Numbered from the stretch's first letter, positions 1 to 5,559 are shown. The stretch: DNA of 7,087 nt from Thermoproteota archaeon (GCA_003661365.1 QMVZ01000087.1:1-7087), one strand, 5' to 3'. Numbers and translations: made by a program. Notes: generated by a model from the sequence alone, not told the origin.

Positions 1-2
1 AC

Positions 3-137
3 GATATATTGTTCACCAAGTACTCTAAGGCACCAGTAACGACATTAATAGTCAAAGACAGGGTAACTGGGCACAACCCCGTAGCCTCTTTGTATAGCGG
101 GTATCATAATCCCAGATATTACAATGAGCGTTTGTGA
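3..137 (+). CDS. Possible 3' end of an unrecognised gene, cut by the window edge
   Basis: A frame open from the left edge encodes 44 residues and stops at TGA 135-137. The translation has a plausible protein character: a beta-like segment APVTTLIVKD, then HNPVASLYSGYHNPRYYN, rich in Tyr and Asn. I do not recognise the family. A shorter minus-strand frame is also open here, so coding on the plus strand is not certain. If real, it is the C-terminus of a gene lying mostly outside the window. Confidence 0.3.
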   Translation, partial: DILFTKYSKAPVTTLIVKDRVTGHNPVASLYSGYHNPRYYNERL

Positions 138-342
138 CAACGTCATAACTTGCTTTCTTTGTCACCTACTTTCACGATCTTCAAATACGATGTACTATGA
201 GTACTTTCCACATAGTTTCGATGTTGCTACTAATATAGGTCCAAGGTACCCGTGTAAGAGAGAAACGACATACCGTTCGAACTCTATTTAATGCGAAGCA
301 TACGAATAGCTTAAGGAGATTCGCTCGAATGACACAGTTAAA
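138..342. other. Stretch without a recognisable gene
   Basis: All frames are interrupted by stops on both strands and no family motif is visible. The only structure noted is a weak 5-base inverted repeat, GCGAA at 293-297 and TTCGC at 320-324, which I do not consider significant. Confidence 0.4.
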
Positions 343-362
343 AGCCTTTTTTGGAGGCGATT
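343..362 (-). terminator. Possible terminator of the membrane-protein gene
   Basis: Just past the stop of the membrane-protein gene, the minus strand reads GCCT, a 6-base A/C-rich loop, then AGGC, followed by TTTTAA. The stem is only 4 base pairs and the T tract is short. Placement directly after the gene end is the main support. Confidence 0.3.
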
Positions 363-905
363 TTATGCTCTACCCGCTAAAGCGTTAACTATCCCATAGA
401 TGAACAGGAGAAACCCAAGGGATGTCGTGATTAGATAAACGATAATATTTGTAGGTATCATCAATCCCAGTGAAAGACTCACAGCATAGAATAAGATGGC
501 TGAGAATGGCATAAAGAGCAAGTAAACAAGGTTTCCTGCATCTACTTTGCCATCTAGTTGAACAATGAGGTCATCTCCTTTAGCAACTTCCCTATTCTTT
601 CGTAATACCAGGAGGGTAATTAATAGAAGAAGTGGTAGAACAAAAAGAGCAAGTAAGCTAACTTGTATTGTTACTATCACGAAATAGGAAGCTCCTGCTA
701 GGAAGACAACCAATTTTTCCAGCCTTGTCATTTCAAAGGACTGAAGTTGAACCCTCGAGCATATCCAGTAAGCAAGGGCGAGAAGAAAACTGGATAACAA
801 TACGTAGATCGAATGTTCAGATAGCGGGGTAATTCTCTTTTCTTCTACCCACCAAATGATCGACCAAAAACCCCAGAACAAGCCAAACAAGGATGAAATC
901 TGCAT
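363..905 (-). CDS. Polytopic membrane protein of unknown function
   Basis: The product has 180 residues and is mostly hydrophobic, so it is an integral membrane protein. I see about six membrane segments, near residues 5-20, 30-50, 64-84, 85-101, 126-147 and 151-176. The one clearly hydrophilic stretch, about 102-125, is RKNREVAKGDDLIVQLDGKV. No catalytic or transporter motif is evident and I do not recognise the family. The ATG at 905 is preceded by GAAGGATT, a weak Shine-Dalgarno with tight spacing. The gene begins 13 bases after the stop of the broken flavoprotein on the same strand, so the two may once have been co-transcribed. The frame is clean, in contrast to its neighbours. Confidence 0.75.
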   Translation of the reverse strand: MQISSLFGLFWGFWSIIWWVEEKRITPLSEHSIYVLLSSFLLALAYWICSRVQLQSFEMTRLEKLVVFLAGASYFVIVTIQVSLLALFVLPLLLLITLLVLRKNREVAKGDDLIVQLDGKVDAGNLVYLLFMPFSAILFYAVSLSLGLMIPTNIIVYLITTSLGFLLFIYGIVNALAGRA

Positions 906-918
906 AATCCTTCGACGG

Positions 919-1257
919 CTAACCTTCCTTGAGTGCCTTCCTTATTGCGTACCAACCTATTGAGACGCTAATGAGTGAGTGCCATGCATTGTTAACGAGA
1001 ACTCTGACCAGTTCTCTGTTGTTTAGGAACTTCCCTGCTTCTAAAGTCTCCTGATAGTGCTTAGAAACTTCATTATCCTCTCTAGACACTCTAAAGATAC
1101 CATTATCAATTGAGGTACAGCTTCATTTACCTAATTTTCCATTTGTAACCACAATAACGCTTGTTCCATGTCTCTTTGCCTTAATCGCTGCTCTCAGACC
1201 TGCTCCACCAGAGTCTATTATGAGCACGTCTGTTGTGAGAGTTGAAAACTCCATCAT
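919..1257 (-). pseudogene. Remnant of an FAD-dependent fumarate reductase/succinate dehydrogenase-type flavoprotein
   Basis: One minus-strand frame runs from ATG 1257 to TAG 919-921 with a single in-frame TGA at 1123-1125. The N-terminus has the Rossmann-type FAD-binding signature: TTDVLIIDSGGAGLRAAIKA, a second strand SVIVVTNGKLGK, then after the TGA SCTSIDNGIFRVSRED and FLNNRELVRVLVNNA. These are typical of the first 110 or so residues of FrdA/SdhA-like proteins in archaea. The first glycine of GxGxxG is Asp15. After LVNNA the text switches to LISVSIGWYAIRKALKEG and ends. That tail could be the normal C-terminus joined by a large internal deletion, since intact proteins have about 450-550 residues and here only about 112 codons remain. 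A strong Shine-Dalgarno (AGGAGGAG, 4 bases before ATG) survives. Family assignment is confident; loss of function is inferred. Confidence 0.8.
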
Positions 1258-1261
1258 CTTG

Positions 1262-1269
1262 CTCCTCCT
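1262..1269 (-). promoter_or_regulatory. Shine-Dalgarno of the flavoprotein remnant
   Basis: On the minus strand AGGAGGAG lies four bases before ATG 1255-1257. It fixes the original start of the flavoprotein. Confidence 0.65.
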
Positions 1270-1273
1270 GTCT

Positions 1274-1283
1274 GATATAAAAG
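1274..1283 (-). promoter_or_regulatory. Candidate TATA box of the flavoprotein remnant
   Basis: The minus strand reads CTTTTATATC about 17-26 bases before the ATG. It matches an archaeal TATA element, but the distance would put transcription start at or just inside the start codon, which sits oddly with the strong ribosome-binding site. Confidence 0.35.
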
Positions 1284-1352
1284 AGTCCATTTAAGCCTAT
1301 CTTTAATGTCTGAGCAGGGTTGATGGGGTTCTCGACTATATAGCATATTTGA

Positions 1353-1364
1353 CTTTAATTTTAT
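1353..1364 (+). promoter_or_regulatory. Candidate TATA box of the cupin pseudogene
   Basis: CTTTAATTTTAT lies about 25-36 bases before ATG 1389, the expected distance for a near-leaderless archaeal transcript. No Shine-Dalgarno precedes this ATG. A second AT-rich element, CTATATAG at 1336-1343, is an alternative. Confidence 0.3.
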
Positions 1365-1388
1365 CCGACATTTGATCTAGGGTTGTCC

Positions 1389-1752
1389 ATGTCTTCAGTC
1401 AAGATTTTGAAGCTTAGAGATGTTGAGACGAAAAAGATTCTTGGAGGTCCCATCAAGGTGATGTTCAACCAGAAACCCCAAACACTAAAAACCTGAGGTT
1501 TGCTGTGGGATATTTCACCCCGGGAGAGGGGTTGAGAGTTCACATACATCCAGAGTCCTAAGAGGTGTACTTTGTGGTCAAAGGAGAGGGACGGTGTATT
1601 TAGGGGAGGAGAAGAAGCCGATAAAAGTTGAAGCTAATACAGCCGTCTACATACCTCCAAAGACGGTACATGGCATCAGGAACACCGGAAAGGACAGGTT
1701 AATAGTTGCATTCTTCGTTGCTCTAGGGAGGGAAAAGGCTGAGGTAATTTGA
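1389..1752 (+). pseudogene. Small cupin-domain protein, broken by two frameshifts and a stop
   Basis: Joining three frames restores a single-domain cupin of about 120 residues. The first part (from ATG 1389) gives MSSVKILKLRDVETKKILGG and runs to about 1472. A one-base loss between about 1470 and 1484 moves to the second frame, NLRFAVGYFTPGEGLRVHIH. An in-frame TAA at 1559-1561 replaces the expected Glu after HPES. A one-base loss at about 1588-1591 (GGAGAGGACG expected to have one more G) moves to the third frame, TVYLGEEKKPIKVEANTAVY, ending at TGA 1750-1752. Both cupin motifs are present: the metal-binding G-x5-HxH-x4-E-x6-G region around 1525-1585, and PPKTVHGIRN in the second motif. Such proteins bind a metal and act as small enzymes, isomerases or sensors; the substrate cannot be told. 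It is divergent from the flavoprotein remnant. Confidence 0.8.
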
Positions 1753-1906
1753 CAAAATGAGTTCCTTGGAATTTGAACCTTAATGTTAGGACGGCTTCCT
1801 TTAGCCTTTAACAATCGTATGCATCTATGATCCCTAGGAGACTTGTTCTGAACCTTTCCAAATTCGTATGAGTTAATTCACCTATTTCATTTTTATGAAA
1901 AATGTG

Positions 1907-2387
1907 TTAATCCTGGCGCCTTTGAATCTTTTTGACAACTTCCTTCAACGCTTTCCGCTCATGTTCAAATCCACCAAGGCGTTCTAGCATCTCAAGAGCA
2001 TTTTTCAAGGGTTCAAGTGCCCTTTTGTCACCTATCTCTCCCAGCGCATAGGCAACTGACTTGCATACACCTGGATCATCTAGCAATTTTTATCAAAGGC
2101 TCAACCGCTCGTTTGTCCTTTATCTTACCGAGAGCCAGGGCAGCGCTAGCTCTCACCTCTACGAATTCTCTTCTATCCTGAACGGCTGCTATCAAAGGTC
2201 CGATTGCCTCCTTTTGTTCTATCTCACTAAGCTCACCAAGAGCACCAAGCTCACCAAGAGCATAGGCAGCGTCCTCACGAAATTCAAAAATGTATCTGCG
2301 AAATTCTTCGATCAAAGCCAAAGATCTTAGGGTAGGCACATTCGAAGGATTGCTGGATGGTTTCAGAGGAATTTGTCTCGAAAACAT
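1907..2387 (-). pseudogene. HEAT-repeat (PBS-lyase-like) protein, frameshifted
   Basis: Two minus-strand frames form one HEAT-repeat protein of about 160 residues. The first (ATG 2385-2387) encodes helical repeats such as REDAAYALGELG and VRASAALALGKIKDKRAVEP, and stops at 2076-2078. Dropping one base from the T5 run at 2087-2091 gives LIKLLDDPGVCKSVAYALGE, then IGDKRALEPLKNALEMLERL, and a basic tail ending QRRQD at TAA 1907-1909. The restored repeats fit the EZ-HEAT pattern (DxxVRxxAAxALGxIGDxRAxEPL). HEAT repeats are protein-binding scaffolds; in archaea short versions are common and of unknown partner. The first 30 residues do not look like a HEAT repeat and may be the remains of a longer N-terminus. 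After the final TAA the same frame stays open to 1808, possibly by chance. It could be an intact gene with one sequencing error. Confidence 0.75.
2231..2262. repeat. Short tandem repeat inside the HEAT gene
   Basis: An 18-base unit GCTCACCAAGAGCACCAA is present 1.8 times, built from related 9-base sub-units. On the coding strand it gives successive Leu-Gly-Glu/Leu-Gly-Ala triplets (ALGELGALGELSEI), lengthening one HEAT repeat linker by about six residues. It looks like a replication-slippage expansion. Confidence 0.6.
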
Positions 2388-2441
2388 GCGAAACTAGAGT
2401 TAAATTAATCAACGAATGTGGTTACATGCGAGTGGTGTCCA

Positions 2442-2591
2442 TCAGCCAATGGTCTCCAGGACTGTTTTCATGACCTTGTAGTTGTAGTAGGCTCCTACTA
2501 CTCGTAGACGTTTCGTATAACTTTCAAACCCAATCTCCAGCAGGGCTTGATGTATGCCTGTGTTAAGCAGGTATTTCCCAATGAAAATCAT
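2442..2591 (-). other. Unrecognised open fragment, possible small protein or gene remnant
   Basis: From ATG 2589-2591 a frame of 49 residues ends at TGA 2442-2444; without a start it is open further back to about 2637. The translation, including GIHQALLEIGFESYTKRLRV and VVGAYYNYKVMKTVLETIG, has a reasonable amphipathic helical character. No ribosome-binding site precedes the ATG. I cannot assign a family. It may be the C-terminal remnant of a decayed gene. Confidence 0.25.
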
Positions 2592-2611
2592 CAACTCAAA
2601 ACTGACGTGAT

Positions 2612-2625
2612 GAAACTTAAGTTTC
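2612..2625. repeat. Perfect 14-base palindrome GAAACTTAAGTTTC
   Basis: The sequence equals its own reverse complement over 14 bases. It lies inside or at the edge of the open fragment on the minus strand, far from any confident promoter. It could be a protein-binding site or chance. Confidence 0.45.
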
Positions 2626-2774
2626 GTATGATTCTGCGCTCAAGAATCAAAATTCATTTAATCGAGGTTTTTCACAAGGTATCCAGCGATAGTTAATTTA
2701 TATCAAGGCGCTGATAGGAAGGCAAAAAGGATGAACTAACTGATATGATGATCCTATCTGCCCTAACAAGGGTT

Positions 2775-2975
2775 TTAGCAATCTCTCAGTTTCAGTTTAG
2801 GCCATCTCACTTGTTTCAGCAAGCTACATTTCGCAAGTTTGACAACTTCAATAAGTCTCATAGGAGGACCGCTTTGGTAAATTAACCTTAACCTTTTCTC
2901 TTCTATTTCATATTCTTTGTTAAATCCACGCAACAAAGCCAAGATAGAAAATTTCTTAGGAGAAAGGTCAAATAA
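2775..2975 (-). other. Unrecognised open fragment, probable gene remnant
   Basis: A 66-residue minus-strand frame is open between TGA 2976-2978 and TAA 2775-2777, with no good start codon. The text reads like real protein: LSPKKFSILALLRGFNKEYE, then LIYQSGPPMRLIEVVKLAK, followed by a lower-quality tail that suggests a frameshift near 2830. It has no ribosome-binding site. I do not recognise the family, and I treat it as a degraded coding fragment lying divergently from the gene at 3010. Confidence 0.3.
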
Positions 2976-2979
2976 TCAT

Positions 2980-2990
2980 CTTTAATACTT
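2980..2990 (+). promoter_or_regulatory. Candidate TATA box for the gene at 3010
   Basis: CTTTAATACTT lies 20-30 bases before GTG 3010, the spacing expected if transcription starts at the start codon. No Shine-Dalgarno lies within 20 bases of the GTG (AGGAGAAAGG at 2958-2967 is too far), which supports a leaderless mRNA. Confidence 0.4.
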
Positions 2991-3009
2991 TCAAACTGCA
3001 AGATTTATC

Positions 3010-4014
3010 GTGACCGAAGAAGAACAATCCGATGAAAGGCTCAGGAAATTAGAGAGAGCATTTAGGGAAGGTAGGATTTCAGAGGAAACCTATGCGGAGT
3101 TGAAGTCAAAATATAGCGCTTGCGCAAGAGTTTTGGGTTTAGTCGATCCAAATCATCCTGCACGCAGGGAAATCGATGAAGCCTCGGCTCTGGCCGACGA
3201 AGTTGTTGAGCTATTTGTGTCTGGAGGAGTTTCCATGGTAACTTGTGATTCTATTGGAGCTATGCGCTTGGTTTCGGCAATTGATAAGGCTCTTGAGAAA
3301 GCATCCTCTGATCTTGATCTCATGGTAGCCAAGTCGGCAGCACTTTGCCTAGCTGCGCAGTTCAAGACTGCTGAAGAGATAATTGACAGAGTTCTCTCGC
3401 TCGATCCCAATCACTTCGAGGCAAGACAAAGGAAAGATCACTGGGAAAGGTGGAGGCACCTCTTTCACTATCCTCCATGGTCTGAGGGAGCTTCAACCTT
3501 GCATCCAATCATCATCGAAAACCTCCGACATGAGCGGTCAATTCAAATAGTTCGTGATGGTTTGCAATTGGGCGTAGCTGTCTTCAGGCCTGCACTTCCG
3601 AGTCATTTTCCGAAAGGATTGTCTCCAGCAATGCGGTGCAAATGGGAAACAGTTTTGTCAGAAACCCCATATGGACCAATTCTAGCGCACTACATATTAA
3701 TTGAGGATGATCCAGTGAACCCTTTCAGAGCAGAAGGTTTCATTCCAGCACTTCGTCCTAAGGAAGTTAATCCGATGTCTAGCTACTGGCTAATGCATCG
3801 TCTGCTTGCAATGCCCAGCTGTTTCATCGTTATCACAAACGGTCAGAGGGTTTTGTACAACAAAAGATACGTGTTTCCAGAAACGCTTAGAACGAAGCTG
3901 AAATCAATTTTGGATAAATTCGCAAGTGAGCCCAAGGAGAGGGGTATAGAAGCGTTTAGAAAAGCTGCTAAATGGCATATGGAGCACTTTGACATGAAAA
4001 CCATTCGATTCTAA
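3010..4014 (+). CDS. SHOCT-like/TPR-like protein with an unrecognised C-terminal domain
   Basis: The product has 334 residues and is soluble, with no signal peptide or membrane segment. Residues about 7-36 (LRKLERAFREGRISEETYAE) match the SHOCT-type pattern, a short two-helix oligomerisation module that often contains GxIxxxEYxxLK. Residues about 84-148 form helical pairs resembling TPR repeats, ending AEEIIDRVLSLDPNHFEAR. Residues about 150-334 form a mixed domain beginning with HYPPWSEGASTLHP; its histidines, tryptophans and prolines suggest a compact fold, but I do not recognise it. The C-terminal 40 residues are a basic helix. The start is GTG: it is the first possible start after TAA 2983-2985, and the TATA-like element fits leaderless expression. 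The frame is clean throughout, so the gene is likely functional. The stop codon lies inside an inverted repeat. Function is unknown; a scaffolding or regulatory role would be a guess from the TPR part. Confidence 0.85.
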   Translation: MTEEEQSDERLRKLERAFREGRISEETYAELKSKYSACARVLGLVDPNHPARREIDEASALADEVVELFVSGGVSMVTCDSIGAMRLVSAIDKALEKASSDLDLMVAKSAALCLAAQFKTAEEIIDRVLSLDPNHFEARQRKDHWERWRHLFHYPPWSEGASTLHPIIIENLRHERSIQIVRDGLQLGVAVFRPALPSHFPKGLSPAMRCKWETVLSETPYGPILAHYILIEDDPVNPFRAEGFIPALRPKEVNPMSSYWLMHRLLAMPSCFIVITNGQRVLYNKRYVFPETLRTKLKSILDKFASEPKERGIEAFRKAAKWHMEHFDMKTIRF

Positions 4015-4045
4015 ATCGAATAGCATCGTATCTATGGTTTTCGTG
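3993..4045. repeat. Nested inverted repeat spanning the stop codon of the 3010 gene
   Basis: An inner hairpin TTCGATT-CTA-AATCGAA (4004-4020) contains the TAA stop in its loop and right arm. It is enclosed by outer arms CATGAAAACCAT (3993-4004) and ATGGTTTTCGTG (4034-4045), which pair over 12 positions in RNA with one G-U pair; the inner and outer left arms share T4004. The 3' side leaves 13 bases (4021-4033) unpaired between the arms. It could act as a terminator, an mRNA 3'-end stabiliser or a recombination site. No T tract follows, which argues against a simple intrinsic terminator. Confidence 0.65.
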
Positions 4046-4120
4046 GGAAACCAGTTTATAGAGGAAGAAAGTAGCTGGCTTCAAATAATCCGTCACCTTA
4101 ATGGCATCGGGTACTTGTGA
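4034..4120 (+). other. Very small open frame, unrecognised
   Basis: ATG 4034 opens a 28-residue frame (includes FVGNQFIEEESSWLQIIRHL) ending at TGA 4118-4120. The start lies in the outer arm of the inverted repeat and has no ribosome-binding site. The composition is protein-like, but the length is too small to claim a gene. Confidence 0.15.
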
Positions 4121-4133
4121 TAATTTTCAATAA

Positions 4134-4271
4134 GAAGTCAATTACTTAGCACGCGTAGAGATAGGAGGTAAAGAAATAACCTACTCGTTTCTATTAGGAC
4201 GGGCTGCTAGGAGTAAGAAGGAGTTGGCAAAGAAGATAATGAAAGCTGCAAAAGCAAACAAAGGGCAGTAA
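4134..4271 (+). other. Small basic open fragment, possible decayed or small gene
   Basis: A frame open from TAA 4131-4133 to TAA 4269-4271 encodes 45 residues: an N-terminal part with VEIGGKEITYSFLLGRAARS and a Lys/Ala-rich helical tail ELAKKIMKAAKANKGQ. A Shine-Dalgarno-like AGGAGGT (4162-4168) is present, but only ATA and no standard start codon follows at the right distance. It may be the C-terminus of a lost gene or a small nucleic-acid-binding protein. No family is recognised. Confidence 0.25.
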
Positions 4272-4384
4272 AGTATTCGTAATATATCAGACATTTAAAA
4301 CTAAATGATCTCTCTTACCCTGGCAACCTACTGACATTCATACATCCACTTTGAAAGAGGTGAAAATAAATCTCTGGAAAGTGA

Positions 4385-4653
4385 GAAGATCGTCTAAATT
4401 TCCGAGGTTTTAGGAGAAGATTGAAACAGATTCTACTACAGATGAAAACTATGTTTTCTATCCAATCTGACCAAGATCCTATCGTAAAACAACCTCAATC
4501 TTTTTTAGACTACAAGAAATTATACAAGCACTCATTAAATGAGTATCTTGGTGCAATTATTTTCGCAGAATGGTTAGATATCTGGACTTAAAGGGAAAAG
4601 CGCTATCACCAAATCAAGTGCTCAATGATTTGAAGCTCATTATTAAAAGCTAG
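4385..4653 (+). pseudogene. Possible transposase C-terminal remnant, frameshifted
   Basis: A plus-strand frame from TGA 4382-4384 to TAA 4589-4591 gives FLDYKKLYKHSLNEYLGAII, with possible starts at ATG 4442 or 4454. It is overlapped by a second frame from about 4564 that gives RRMVRYLDLKGKALSPNQVL and NDLKLIIKS, ending at TAG 4651-4653. Joined near 4560-4567 they read HSLNEYLGAIIF then RRMVRYLDLKGKALSPNQVL. That resembles the C-terminal end of IS4/IS1634-type transposases (a hydrophobic helix followed by a short linker, then SxxxxLxxLxxI). The similarity is of pattern only. No terminal inverted repeats or target duplication were found, so the mobile-element reading is tentative. Confidence 0.3.
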
Positions 4654-4691
4654 CCCTTTTTGAATACCCCGGGCATCGATGACGGTTAAAG

Positions 4692-4787
4692 ATGGGCTAT
4701 GTTGCTACGTAGGCTCCTCTGGAAGATGCAAAGAGCTGGCACATCCGACTCCCCCAACAACTTTTGCGTTCTTCACGATCCAATTTT
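4692..4787 (+). other. Possible 5' extension of the pentapeptide gene, interrupted by TAG
   Basis: In the same frame as the pentapeptide gene, ATG 4692 gives MGYVAT, then TAG 4710-4712, then APLEDAKSWHIRLPQQLLRS leading directly into the annotated protein. The open part could be used from TTG 4764. A different frame from ATG 4671 is also open across this stretch, so the reading is uncertain. Confidence 0.25.
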
Positions 4788-5276
4788 ATGGTGGAGATGC
4801 CAGAGGAGGCTAGGAGGTTAATCCATGAGAAGCTGGAGAAGGAGGACCTTGACTTCGATGGGTGCCACTTCCCTAGCATAAACATGGGAGGCCTCAAGTT
4901 CAGGAGGGCTGCGACTTTTCGCAAGGCTACTTTCCATGGAGGCACCTCCTTCGCTGGCTCTACCTTTTTTAAAGGGGCTAGCTTCTCAAGAGCTAAGTTT
5001 CTGGGACCTGTCTCTTTCACGAGGGTGAAGTTTAGCGGCAGAGCAACTTTTTCCAAGGCTGAATTTGAGGATAAGGCCTTATTCTCTGGAGCCAAGTTTA
5101 GAGGGCTGTGTTCCCAAATGCTTCTTTTAAAGGGAAAAACCGTTTTTTCTGGCACAATCTTTGAAGAGGAAGCTATATTTGCAGATGCCTTTCTCCTTGG
5201 AACAACCTCATTTTCCCAATCCAAGTTAGCGCGCGCTAATTTCAAGTTCATCATAACTTTCTTAGGAATAGAATAA
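4788..5276 (+). CDS. Pentapeptide-repeat protein with compensating frameshifts
   Basis: The product has about 162 residues from ATG 4788 and no membrane segment. After a helical N-terminus (MPEEARRLIHEKLEKEDLDF) come about nine F-x-x-A-x-F-x-G units spaced about 11 residues apart, for example ATFRKATFHG, ASFSRAKFLG, SFTRVKFSG and ATFSKAEFED. These form a right-handed quadrilateral beta-helix; phenylalanine replaces the usual leucine at the central position. Codons 5106-5138 give LCSQMLLLKGK, out of pattern. Reading the adjacent frame there gives VFPNASFKGK, which fits exactly, so a one-base loss near 5103-5110 and a one-base gain in the A5 run 5135-5139 cancel out. The repeats fade after SFSQSKLARANF and the protein ends abruptly, so the 3' end may be truncated. 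No Shine-Dalgarno precedes ATG 4788; TTG 4764 or ATG 4797 are alternative starts. Function is unknown: most such proteins are structural or target-mimicking. Confidence 0.8.
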   Translation: MVEMPEEARRLIHEKLEKEDLDFDGCHFPSINMGGLKFRRAATFRKATFHGGTSFAGSTFFKGASFSRAKFLGPVSFTRVKFSGRATFSKAEFEDKALFSGAKFRGLCSQMLLLKGKTVFSGTIFEEEAIFADAFLLGTTSFSQSKLARANFKFIITFLGIE

Positions 5277-5283
5277 AAATGTG

Positions 5284-5310
5284 CCCAGTCTCGTTGGGAA
5301 TTCATTTTTT
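5284..5310 (+). terminator. Possible terminator of the pentapeptide gene
   Basis: CCCA and TGGG form a 4-base stem (5284-5287 with 5295-5298), followed after AATTCA by T6 at 5305-5310, eight bases after the gene's stop. The same CCCA can also pair with TGGGCA at 5310-5315. The stem is weak; the T run is the more reliable part in an archaeon. Confidence 0.35.
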
Positions 5311-5343
5311 GGGCATCGTTCTTATAGATCCTTCCTAAATTAC

Positions 5344-5361
5344 TTTAGAATGTTTAGAATG
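5344..5361. repeat. Tandem 9-base duplication TTTAGAATG
   Basis: Two exact adjacent copies of TTTAGAATG lie in the intergenic region between the convergent pentapeptide and SatD genes. No function is suggested. Confidence 0.4.
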
Positions 5362-5398
5362 TAACCCTCTTCATCAAAGATAGGATAAGACACATAGG

Positions 5399-5415
5399 CT
5401 TGTCAGAGAAACCTG
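5399..5415. repeat. Imperfect hairpin in the convergent intergenic region
   Basis: CTTGTCAG (5399-5406) can pair with CTGACGACAAG a few bases later, with a 3-base bulge. Downstream on the plus strand is T5. It might help termination between the two convergent genes. Apart from this and the short repeats nearby, 5277-5559 holds no recognisable gene. Confidence 0.25.
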
Positions 5416-5559
5416 ACGACAAGATTCATTGGACTTTTTGTTAGTAGAAAAGCCGTTCCGACGATACCCTCATCGCAATTTGATAGTCTCGTTAAAGATA
5501 AACGAATTACAACTTACCTATTGAATTAACACAAGAGATAAGCCTCAAAATGAGAAAGA

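Noticed and set aside
1123..1125. TGA as a selenocysteine codon in the flavoprotein
   Set aside because: The family is not known to use selenocysteine here, the gene is otherwise truncated and lacks its first FAD-binding glycine, and no SECIS-like hairpin was evident.
1361..1549. Minus-strand frame opposite the cupin
   Set aside because: The plus strand carries recognisable cupin motifs across the same bases.
1958..1970. tRNA T-arm-like GTTCAAATCC
   Set aside because: No matching arms or acceptor stem nearby; the bases are coding on the other strand in the HEAT gene.
2061..2330. Plus-strand frame opposite the HEAT gene
   Set aside because: The low-complexity KLTKSTKLTKS text is the antisense of the LGE/LGA tandem repeat; the minus strand has clear HEAT repeats.
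2581..2640. C/D-box guide RNA on the plus strand (CTGA followed by GTGATGA)
   Set aside because: A D'-C' like pair is present, but no good upstream C box or downstream CTGA is found at the right distances.
3153..3410. Minus-strand frame inside the 3010 gene
   Set aside because: It is Ser-rich shadow text opposite an intact long gene.
4697..5305. Long minus-strand frame of 202 codons opposite the pentapeptide gene
   Set aside because: It mirrors the period of the pentapeptide repeats on the other strand and has no family motif; it is an antisense shadow of the repetitive gene.
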